Source: Deltaproteobacteria bacterium (GTDB taxonomy: Bacteria > Desulfobacterota > Syntrophobacteria > B119-G9). From it: 9,492 nt of DNA. Positions 1 to 5,575 of the stretch are shown piece after piece. A program made the position numbers and the translations under genes. The stretch lies in the NCBI GenBank assembly GCA_003646715.1, contig QMLL01000045.1:1-9492 (forward strand), written 5' to 3'. The number at the start of each line of letters is the position of its first letter. Position 1 is the stretch's first letter. The notes below the pieces were generated by a model that saw only the letters and a program-made list of their open reading frames with translations, was not told where the DNA came from and searched no databases.

Positions 1-26
1 CCAAAGAAAAGACTCTTACGCTTCAC
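1..26 (-). CDS. possible start of a gene running off the left edge
   Basis: On the minus strand a GTG at 24-26 opens a reading frame that stays open to the window edge (about eight codons, beginning M-K-R-K-S-L-F-F). A GAAAGGA ribosome-binding site (complement of 34-40) lies 7 nt before it. The basic start followed by hydrophobic residues would fit a signal peptide or membrane anchor. It would lie about 60 nt downstream of the RDD gene in the same direction, so it could be co-transcribed with it. The open stretch is too short to be sure it is a gene, and no function can be given. Confidence 0.25.
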
Positions 27-85
27 TTCGTGATCCTTTCTGAAATCATCAAATTGTTTCTTCCCGGCTACTATAACGAATTATA

Positions 86-1099
86 TCACAGCGTGGTTGT
101 ATGTAAAATCTTTTGCCACTCCCCGGCTCTGTATGAATAGATGTGATTTCGCCAGCCTGACGCTATACCAATATCATACCCGTAGCTCAAAACCACTGAA
201 ATGACCCTTTTCTCTGGTATTTTAGGATATTGAGCCAGAACAATCTTGGCTATTTCATGGGCTGCTTTTTCATAATCCTCCGGCGGCTCTCTCAAAATAG
301 CTCTAATCTGAAGATAATTGACTTCCCATTTTTTCCCTCCCAAATATCCCCAACTTTTTCCTTCCGATGCGGAAGCAAAATGTACTTTTCCGGTGGCTTC
401 GATTTCTTTCTGAATTGCAATCAGGTTTTTGAACGTTTGATTGTCTTTGGTGTAAATAGCTATCACTGGTCCAGCTGCCATAACTGCTACACACCAGGCG
501 CCGATTATTGCAAAGTGAGGTCTCCAGACGTCTCCATGATTTACGATTCCTTTCGGTGAAGAACGAACCACATATGTGCCGGCTACCAGATCATGTGTGC
601 CCTGGCGTGTACGGCGGTTGAAGACCAAAAGATAAATTGTGGCTCCACCAAGACCAAACACCAGTAAGCCAGCAATGAGGACTGGCAAGGAGCTGTCCAG
701 TGGGAGTGAAAGGCTGGCGTTATTCAGAAAAAAAGGGATGGAAAGAACGGAATAACGAAGAAAAGAGCGGAATAGGGATATGTGTCTGCCAGACTTGTTA
801 ACTACCTCAATACCAAGGGCTCTTTTCCCTGGGGTTTGACCGTTTCCGAGTTCACTATTCAGCACCGAGAAATATAGGGCTGCTATCACAAAACCCACAA
901 CACGGCCCCATTGTCCCAGTTGTGCCAGCTTGTTGAAAAATAATAATCCGATTAAAAAGCCCGTCATGCCTACGATCAGGCTGTCAATAAGAAAAGCTGC
1001 CAGACGCCTCCAGAATCCGGATATAATCCTTGCATTAAGGCGCGGGACGTGGGAAGTTTTTTGAGTGGGTGCCATAGGAATGCTGCGAGAAGGTAACAT
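86..1099 (-). CDS. RDD-family membrane protein with extra C-terminal domain
   Basis: The 337-residue protein is an integral membrane protein of the RDD family. Visible family signatures are the FWRRLAAFLID start of the first helix (about 29-55, with the conserved Arg and Asp), GQTPGKRALG at 87-96 just after a second helix (66-82), and RTRQGTHDLVAGT at 163-175 after a further helix (about 137-160). A fourth hydrophobic segment at about 194-216 is followed by a soluble tail of about 120 residues (217-337) that I do not recognise. RDD proteins are mostly uncharacterised; some have been linked to ion or solute transport. The ATG at 1099 is favoured because GGAGG stands 6 nt before it. The Met at residue 9 has no comparable site. 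The gene is divergent from the diaphorase operon and need not be related to it. Family assignment is firm; the function is unknown. Confidence 0.85.
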   Translation of the reverse strand: MLPSRSIPMAPTQKTSHVPRLNARIISGFWRRLAAFLIDSLIVGMTGFLIGLLFFNKLAQLGQWGRVVGFVIAALYFSVLNSELGNGQTPGKRALGIEVVNKSGRHISLFRSFLRYSVLSIPFFLNNASLSLPLDSSLPVLIAGLLVFGLGGATIYLLVFNRRTRQGTHDLVAGTYVVRSSPKGIVNHGDVWRPHFAIIGAWCVAVMAAGPVIAIYTKDNQTFKNLIAIQKEIEATGKVHFASASEGKSWGYLGGKKWEVNYLQIRAILREPPEDYEKAAHEIAKIVLAQYPKIPEKRVISVVLSYGYDIGIASGWRNHIYSYRAGEWQKILHTTTL

Positions 1100-1151
1100 G
1101 ACTAACCTCCTAAAATGCTATTTACAATTATTTAATTTTCGTTCTTGGCAC

Positions 1152-1203
1152 CCAGAGCCTGATACTGAATCCCCATCAATAAAAAATTTTACAGGTTCTC
1201 TGG
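1152..1203. repeat. imperfect inverted repeat in the divergent intergenic region
   Basis: CCAGAG-CCTG (1152-1161) can pair with CAGG-tt-CTCTGG (1192-1203), giving ten base pairs with a 2-nt bulge around an A/T-rich 30-nt loop. It lies in the leader side of the RDD gene and upstream of the diaphorase promoter. It could be a protein-binding site, a leader hairpin or a chance structure; no U-run follows that would make it a terminator. Confidence 0.4.
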
Positions 1204-1215
1204 CAAAAGATGCAA
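1186..1215 (-). promoter_or_regulatory. weak candidate promoter for the RDD gene
   Basis: Read on the minus strand, TTGCAT (1210-1215) and TAAAAT (1186-1191) are 18 nt apart. The -10 matches the sigma-70 consensus at five of six positions but the -35 only at three. It would start transcription about 80 nt before the RDD start codon. The surroundings are A/T-rich, so a chance match is quite possible. Confidence 0.22.
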
Positions 1216-1262
1216 GTAAAAATAAAAAATTGAAAGGTTTTGATTGCTATTTGTGAAAATGT

Positions 1263-1291
1263 TTGCTATCGTTACCTTGATTTTGTATTAC
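1263..1291 (+). promoter_or_regulatory. candidate promoter of the diaphorase operon
   Basis: TTGCTA (1263-1268) and TATTAC (1286-1291) are separated by 17 nt, each matching four of six sigma-70 consensus bases. The start point would be near 1298, leaving a very short leader before the ATG at 1311. A second TTGCTAT occurs at 1244-1250, 19 bp upstream of the first. The match is only moderate. A weak promoter overlapped by an operator candidate is nevertheless plausible for a regulated gene. Confidence 0.4.
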
Positions 1292-1301
1292 AGTATTACA
1301 A
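1283..1301 (+). promoter_or_regulatory. operator candidate, near-palindrome and tandem repeat
   Basis: TTGTATTACAGTATTACAA equals its own reverse complement at 16 of 19 positions. It also contains GTATTACA twice in direct tandem (1285-1292 and 1293-1300). It overlaps the predicted -10 (1286-1291) and abuts the ribosome-binding site AAGGGG (1300-1305). Ribbon-helix-helix dimers typically bind such short repeated or two-fold symmetric sites, and the gene that follows encodes such a domain. Autorepression is therefore a natural inference, but binding has not been shown. Confidence 0.5.
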
Positions 1302-1310
1302 GGGGATGGC

Positions 1311-2030
1311 ATGACCAAGCGAAAAAAGTCACGAATAGTTAGTATTAGAATAACTGAGGAGCAGGAGATCATGTTAAAAGAGTTACAAGAGGCGTCGCAA
1401 ATGAGTCAAACGGATGTATTATTGAAAGGGCTTGAAGTTCTGGGAGACTATGTTGCTGCGGAAAGTGGAGAATCTTCTCTCGGAGAAAAGTTGAGGGAGC
1501 TTGAACGAGTTGCATTACAACATGCCGAAGAAATAAGGAAGATCCGGAAAAAGGAAGATGTAATAAGAGAACTTGTTAAAGAGCTCAAGGATGTGGATAA
1601 GATCATTGACAGGCACAACTGTGATCCCAGTGCTTTGATACAGATCTTGCTTGAAATTCAGGCAGAAAAGCGGTGGCTGTCAAAACCCACGCTTATGTGG
1701 GTTGCCGAACGTCTAGGTGTACCACTATCGAGAGTAATGCACATTGCTACGTTTTACAAGGCATTCTCTCTGGAACCCCATGGACGACACCTTGTGCAGG
1801 TATGCCTGGGTACGGCATGTCATGTAAGGGGAGCGCAGCAGTTGTTAAATAAGGTAACAATGGCCCTGGGCATTAAACCGGGTGAGACTGATTCGGATAT
1901 GAAGTTTACTTTCAAAACGGTAAATTGTCTGGGGTGTTGTGCACTGGGACCTGTGGTTATGATTGATGAAAAGTATTACAGTGATCCTTCTGTTGACGAG
2001 ATAAAGAAGATCTCTGAAGATCTGGAATAA
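1311..2030 (+). CDS. ribbon-helix-helix domain fused to NuoE/HoxE-type [2Fe-2S] subunit
   Basis: The 239-residue protein has two parts. Residues 8-50 look like a ribbon-helix-helix DNA-binding domain: the strand RIVSIRIT, a helix EEQEIMLKELQEA, a turn, then a helix SQTDVLLKGLEVL. A charged, probably coiled-coil linker runs from about 56 to 98. Residues 100-239 are a NuoE/HoxE/HndA-type domain with a helical bundle (GVPLSRVMHIATFYKAF) and a thioredoxin-like fold whose [2Fe-2S] ligands are C165 and C170 (CLGTAC) and C206 and C210 (CLGCC). Usual NuoE proteins are about 150-180 residues, so the N-terminal part is an addition. The ATG at 1311 has AAGGGG 5 nt upstream, and no suitable internal start stands at the domain junction. 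The redox domain should pass electrons in the diaphorase complex; the DNA-binding part suggests autoregulation (inference). Confidence 0.88.
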   Translation: MTKRKKSRIVSIRITEEQEIMLKELQEASQMSQTDVLLKGLEVLGDYVAAESGESSLGEKLRELERVALQHAEEIRKIRKKEDVIRELVKELKDVDKIIDRHNCDPSALIQILLEIQAEKRWLSKPTLMWVAERLGVPLSRVMHIATFYKAFSLEPHGRHLVQVCLGTACHVRGAQQLLNKVTMALGIKPGETDSDMKFTFKTVNCLGCCALGPVVMIDEKYYSDPSVDEIKKISEDLE

Positions 2031-2036
2031 AGGTGG
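2031..2036 (+). promoter_or_regulatory. ribosome-binding site of the NuoF-like gene
   Basis: AGGTGG follows directly on the stop codon of the NuoE-like gene. It is only 3 nt from the ATG at 2040 but 9 nt from the second in-frame ATG at 2046. The second start (two residues shorter) has the better spacing and may be the real one. Confidence 0.55.
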
Positions 2037-2039
2037 AAA

Positions 2040-3983
2040 ATGGATATGAAAAAGTTAACATCACGAGAAGATCTGGAAAGACTAAGAGAGAAGCTAAAAA
2101 GGGAAGCGGAGCAAGTTAAACGCTGGGTTGCTGTTTGTTCTGGTCCTGGATGTCATGTTCACGGTTCCGGAGAGGTAGCCGAAGCGTTTGCGAAAGAAGT
2201 ATCAGAGCAGGGCCTTGAAAAAGAGGTAAAAGTGATAGCTACTGGGTGCCACGGTTTTTGCGAAGTTGGGCCCGTGGCTGTAATATTTCCTGAGAGATAC
2301 TGTTATACAAGAATAAAAGCAGAAGACGTATCTGAAATAGTTAGTGAGACACTCAAGGATGGAAAGGTTGTCGAAAGGCTTCTCTATACCGATGAAGCCT
2401 CAGGGCAAAAAATTCTCCGCGACGAAGATATTCCTTATTATAAATTTCAGCAACGACTTCTTCTCGGTCAACATCTTCATATAGATCCGCGTAATATAGG
2501 TGACTACATCGCTGCCGGCGGTTACAGCGCGCTGGCTAAAGCCCTGTTTGATCTGGGGCCAGAAAAGGTTCTGGAAGAGGTAAAAGCAGCCAACTTGAGA
2601 GGACGTGGTGGAGGAGGATTTCCAGCCGGGATAAAATGGGAAACTACCAGGAATGCACCCGGTGATCCAAAGTACGTAATAGTTAATGCAGACGAGGGCG
2701 ATCCTGGGGCTTACATGGATAGGGGAATCCTGGAAGGCAATCCCCACAGTGTACTGGAAGGTTTAATTATCGGGGCAATAGCCATCGGATCTCCGCAAGG
2801 TTTTGTTTATGTCAGGCAGGAATATCCAATAGCAGTAAAAAATATGCAAAGGGCTATTGACCAGGCAAGGGAACTGGGCCTGCTTGGAGAAAATATTCTT
2901 GGATCAGACTTCTCTTTTGACGTGAAAATACATATGGGTGCCGGTGCGTTTGTCTCCGGTGAATCAAGTGCTCTTATGACTGCTATTGAGGGAAGGGTTG
3001 GTGAACCCCGTCCCAAATATATTCGTACCGCTGTTAAAGGTGTATGGAACAAACCCAGCAACCTGAATAATGTGGAAACCTGGGCCAATGTTCCGTTGAT
3101 TATTAATAATGGCGCTGACTGGTACACAAATATAGGGACGGATAAGAGCAAGGGCACAAAGATTTTTTCGCTCGTTGGTAAAGTAAGAAATACCGGTCTC
3201 GTGGAAGTTCCCATGGGTGTTTCCCTCCGAAGAATTATTTTTGATATCGGTGGTGGCATCAGGGGAAACAAAAAGTTTAAAGCTGTGCAGACCGGTGGTC
3301 CTTCGGGAGGAGTTATTCCGGAAAGCCTTCTGGAAATTCCCGTGGACTATGATGAGCTCGATAAGGTTGGTTCAATGATGGGCTCAGGTGGCATGATCGT
3401 CATGGACGAAGATACCTGCATGGTTGACGTTGCCAGGTACTATATAAACTTTTTGTCCGACGAATCCTGTGGTAAGTGTGTGCCGTGTCGGGAAGGGTTG
3501 AGACAGGCTCTGAGAATCCTGGAAAATATCTGTGCCGGACGAGGCAAAGAAGGGGATATTGAACTGCTTGAAGAGCTGGGGAGTTTTATGAAAGATGCTT
3601 CTCTGTGTGCCCTGGGACAGACTGCAGCCAATCCGGTTTTGAGTACTATCAAGTATTTCAGGGGTGAATATGAGGCACATATACTGGAGAAAAAATGCCC
3701 GGCCAAGGTTTGCAAAGAACTGATATCGTTCTTTATTGATCCTGAAAAGTGCAAGGCATGTGGCATGTGCGTCAAAGTCTGTCCCGTTGATGCCATCAGT
3801 GGAGGAAAGGGACTTGTGCACATAATAGACCAGGAGAAATGCGTAAAATGTGGAAGTTGTTTTACTGTGTGTCCTGATAAATTTAATGCGGTGATTAAGT
3901 TGTCCGGAGAACCGGTGCCGGAAGTTGCACCCGGTACAAAAATTAAAAAGAAAGCGAAAGGTGAGAAAAAATGCAAGAAGTAA
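2040..3983 (+). CDS. NuoF/HoxF/HndC-type NAD(P)H-oxidising flavoprotein subunit
   Basis: This 647-residue protein is the flavin and nucleotide subunit of the diaphorase. Domains in order: an N-terminal thioredoxin-like [2Fe-2S] domain (about 28-110; ligands C33, C38, C70, C74); the NuoF core with the FMN and nucleotide signatures GRGGGGFPAGIKW (188-200), NADEGDPGAYMDR (216-228) and GAGAFVSGESSAL (300-312); an SLBB-type segment (about 370-440); the N3-type [4Fe-4S] motif CGKCVPC (C477, C480, C483) with C523; and a C-terminal 2[4Fe-4S] ferredoxin domain (C571/574/577/581 and C601/604/607/611) ending in a lysine-rich tail. Complex I NuoF has neither the N- nor the C-terminal extension; HndC/HydB-type subunits have both. 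Oddly, the loop usually written CGEETAL reads SGESSAL, losing the second Glu. A BamH-like or formate-dehydrogenase partner subunit is an alternative. The next gene overlaps this one by 13 nt. Confidence 0.92.
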   Translation: MDMKKLTSREDLERLREKLKREAEQVKRWVAVCSGPGCHVHGSGEVAEAFAKEVSEQGLEKEVKVIATGCHGFCEVGPVAVIFPERYCYTRIKAEDVSEIVSETLKDGKVVERLLYTDEASGQKILRDEDIPYYKFQQRLLLGQHLHIDPRNIGDYIAAGGYSALAKALFDLGPEKVLEEVKAANLRGRGGGGFPAGIKWETTRNAPGDPKYVIVNADEGDPGAYMDRGILEGNPHSVLEGLIIGAIAIGSPQGFVYVRQEYPIAVKNMQRAIDQARELGLLGENILGSDFSFDVKIHMGAGAFVSGESSALMTAIEGRVGEPRPKYIRTAVKGVWNKPSNLNNVETWANVPLIINNGADWYTNIGTDKSKGTKIFSLVGKVRNTGLVEVPMGVSLRRIIFDIGGGIRGNKKFKAVQTGGPSGGVIPESLLEIPVDYDELDKVGSMMGSGGMIVMDEDTCMVDVARYYINFLSDESCGKCVPCREGLRQALRILENICAGRGKEGDIELLEELGSFMKDASLCALGQTAANPVLSTIKYFRGEYEAHILEKKCPAKVCKELISFFIDPEKCKACGMCVKVCPVDAISGGKGLVHIIDQEKCVKCGSCFTVCPDKFNAVIKLSGEPVPEVAPGTKIKKKAKGEKKCKK

Positions 3984-4546
3984 CTCTTGAAATAGATGGT
4001 ATGAAGGTGACCATCGAGGATGGTAAAACAGTACTGGAAGCTGCCAGGAAAGCAGGGATACCTATTCCGACCCTCTGCTACCATGAAGAGCTTGAACCTT
4101 TCGGGGCGTGCCGGTTTTGTATGGTCGAAATTACGAAGGGTAAGAGGAAAAGGCTCGTGGCATCATGTGTCTACCCTGCCGAAGATGGGCTGATTGTCAA
4201 AACCAATACTGAACGGGTGAGAGAAATTCGTCGGATGATTCTGGAACTTCTGCTCCCTATAGCTCCTGCAGGCCCTCTCAGAGAGCTTGCCAAGAGATAC
4301 GGAGTTGAAAAATCCAGGTTTCAAAGTGACGAAATCAGGCCAACTCATTGTACACTGTGTGGAATGTGCGTGCGTTATTGCAACGAAGTCATGAAGTATG
4401 ATGCGGTAAGTTTTGTTGGTCGAGGAGTTTACAAAGCCGTTGCTTTAACCCCTGAAGCCCGGGATCTCTGTGTTTTCTGCAGGAAATGTTACACTATCTG
4501 TGAAGCTGGTCGCTTTCCCATGCTAGCCGAAGAGTACAGCATCTAA
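3971..4546 (+). CDS. HoxU-like small subunit with [2Fe-2S] and two [4Fe-4S] clusters
   Basis: The 191-residue protein resembles the N-terminal part of NuoG and the HoxU subunit of bidirectional hydrogenases. A plant-type [2Fe-2S] domain fills residues 1-80, with ligands C36, C47, C50 and C66. A 2[4Fe-4S] domain follows, with C127/130/133/137 and C167/170/173/177. The His-plus-three-Cys cluster motif usual between these in NuoG and HoxU is missing: residues 91-112 (LELLLPIAPAGPLRELAKRY and on) contain no Cys or His. The protein ends after the clusters, with no hydrogenase H-cluster or molybdopterin domain. It should relay electrons between the flavin subunit and an unidentified partner. AGGTGA stands 6 nt before the ATG, and the 13-nt overlap with the previous gene points to translational coupling. 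A terminator follows at once, so this is the last gene of the operon. Confidence 0.88.
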   Translation: MQEVTLEIDGMKVTIEDGKTVLEAARKAGIPIPTLCYHEELEPFGACRFCMVEITKGKRKRLVASCVYPAEDGLIVKTNTERVREIRRMILELLLPIAPAGPLRELAKRYGVEKSRFQSDEIRPTHCTLCGMCVRYCNEVMKYDAVSFVGRGVYKAVALTPEARDLCVFCRKCYTICEAGRFPMLAEEYSI

Positions 4547-4553
4547 AAATAAA

Positions 4554-4597
4554 AGCGGGGTTAACGATAACCTCGTTAACCCCGCTCCCAGTTTTTT
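4554..4597. terminator. bidirectional intrinsic terminator between convergent operons
   Basis: AGCGGGGTTAACG (4554-4566) pairs perfectly with CGTTAACCCCGCT (4574-4586), a 13-bp stem with a 7-nt loop. On the plus strand it is followed by CCCAG and six T (4592-4597). On the minus strand the stem is followed by TTTTATTTTTAG. It lies 8 nt after the HoxU-like stop and 41 nt after the porB stop, so it can end both transcripts. Confidence 0.92.
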
Positions 4598-4626
4598 CCT
4601 TGCTTTTCGGCCTTTATATCAAGCGC

Positions 4627-5571
4627 TTAATATTCGCATTTTTTAAGAAGTTCTTCCCACTCCCTGTCAACTCTTTCCTGAATAATATTAATTTCCGTTT
4701 CCGTCAAATGCCTGAAGCGCCTTTGAGTTTTCAGGTATTCAGTCACAGGCTTTGGGTGTTTTACCCTGTTCGTCAGTCTCCAGCGCCCGTCTATTACCTC
4801 GTAGAGCGGGAATATTCTGGTCTGAACCACGAGCCTAGCGACTTCTACGGACTCACTGGGACTGCATCGCCAGCCTGTTGGACATGGAGAAAAGATATGA
4901 ATGTAGGCAGGCCCTTTTACTGCCGCAGCTTTTCTGACTTTGTTCATGAGGTCTATATGGAATGCCGGTGAAGCCGTTGCCACGTAGGGGATTTCATGAG
5001 CTGCCGCAATAGCTGCAACGTTTTTCTTCCAGGTCATCTGACCAATACTTTTTTTGCCTGGAGGTGATGTAGTGGTCATGGCTCCATATGGAGTAGACGA
5101 AGATCTCTGGATTCCGGTGTTCATGTATGCTTCGTTATCCAGGCAAACATAAAGGAAATTGTGACCTCTTTCCAGGGCTCCACTAAGTGACTGCAGACCT
5201 ATATCTGCAGTTCCACCGTCTCCCCCGTAAGCGAGTATGGTTACATCAGGCTGGTTAATTTTGCCTTTGCGGTTCATAACCTTGTAAGCAGCTTCTACGC
5301 CTGATGCTACCGCTGCAGCGTTTTCAAAAGCAACGTGAAGCCATGGTACTTCCCATGCTGTCTGGGGGTATGGAGATGAGATGATTTCCATACAACCAGT
5401 GGCACTTACCACTATAACATTGTTGCCAAGCGCTTTCATGACCAGCCGCAGTGCCAGTACTTCTCCGCATCCCTGACAGGCTCGGTGTCCATTTGTTAAG
5501 GGTTCAACTTTGGGTATTCGTGACGCTCTAATTTTCTCTACGTTTCTGATTGCTTCTGCTGCAGTTTCCAT
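4627..5571 (-). CDS. porB: pyruvate:ferredoxin oxidoreductase, beta subunit
   Basis: The 314-residue beta subunit holds the thiamine diphosphate (TPP) and the proximal [4Fe-4S] cluster of the enzyme that oxidises pyruvate with CoA to acetyl-CoA and CO2, reducing ferredoxin. Cluster ligands are C32 and C35 (CQGC), C60 and C230. The TPP/Mg2+ motif runs from GDGG at 117-120 to NE at 146-147. The stretch YMNTGIQRSSSTPYGAMTTT right after it is typical of pyruvate-specific beta subunits, rather than the 2-oxoglutarate or branched-chain relatives. The ATG at 5571 is 4 nt after the porA stop, and its site AAGGGA lies inside the last porA codons. The length fits the family. It is the last gene of the por operon, ending 41 nt from the shared terminator. 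Preference for pyruvate is likely but not proven by sequence. Confidence 0.95.
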   Translation of the reverse strand: METAAEAIRNVEKIRASRIPKVEPLTNGHRACQGCGEVLALRLVMKALGNNVIVVSATGCMEIISSPYPQTAWEVPWLHVAFENAAAVASGVEAAYKVMNRKGKINQPDVTILAYGGDGGTADIGLQSLSGALERGHNFLYVCLDNEAYMNTGIQRSSSTPYGAMTTTSPPGKKSIGQMTWKKNVAAIAAAHEIPYVATASPAFHIDLMNKVRKAAAVKGPAYIHIFSPCPTGWRCSPSESVEVARLVVQTRIFPLYEVIDGRWRLTNRVKHPKPVTEYLKTQRRFRHLTETEINIIQERVDREWEELLKKCEY

Positions 5572-5575
5572 TGTT

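Noticed and set aside
1146..1215. sigma-54-like motifs (TTGGCACCCAGAGCC and CTGGCAAAAGATGC)
   Set aside because: In both, GG and GC are separated by 8 nt rather than the required 10, so neither is a valid -24/-12 element.
1306..1314. minimal upstream frame ATG-GCA-TGA overlapping the start of the fusion gene
   Set aside because: A three-codon match is expected by chance, and the ribosome-binding site is best placed for the ATG at 1311.
2400..4084. long minus-strand open frames opposite the NuoF-like gene
   Set aside because: They lie within a gene with clear conserved motifs, have no family signatures or ribosome-binding sites and are antisense shadows.
4600..4971. 123-codon plus-strand frame over the end of porB
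   Set aside because: It overlaps the highly conserved porB coding region, follows a strong terminator and has no promoter or recognisable domain.
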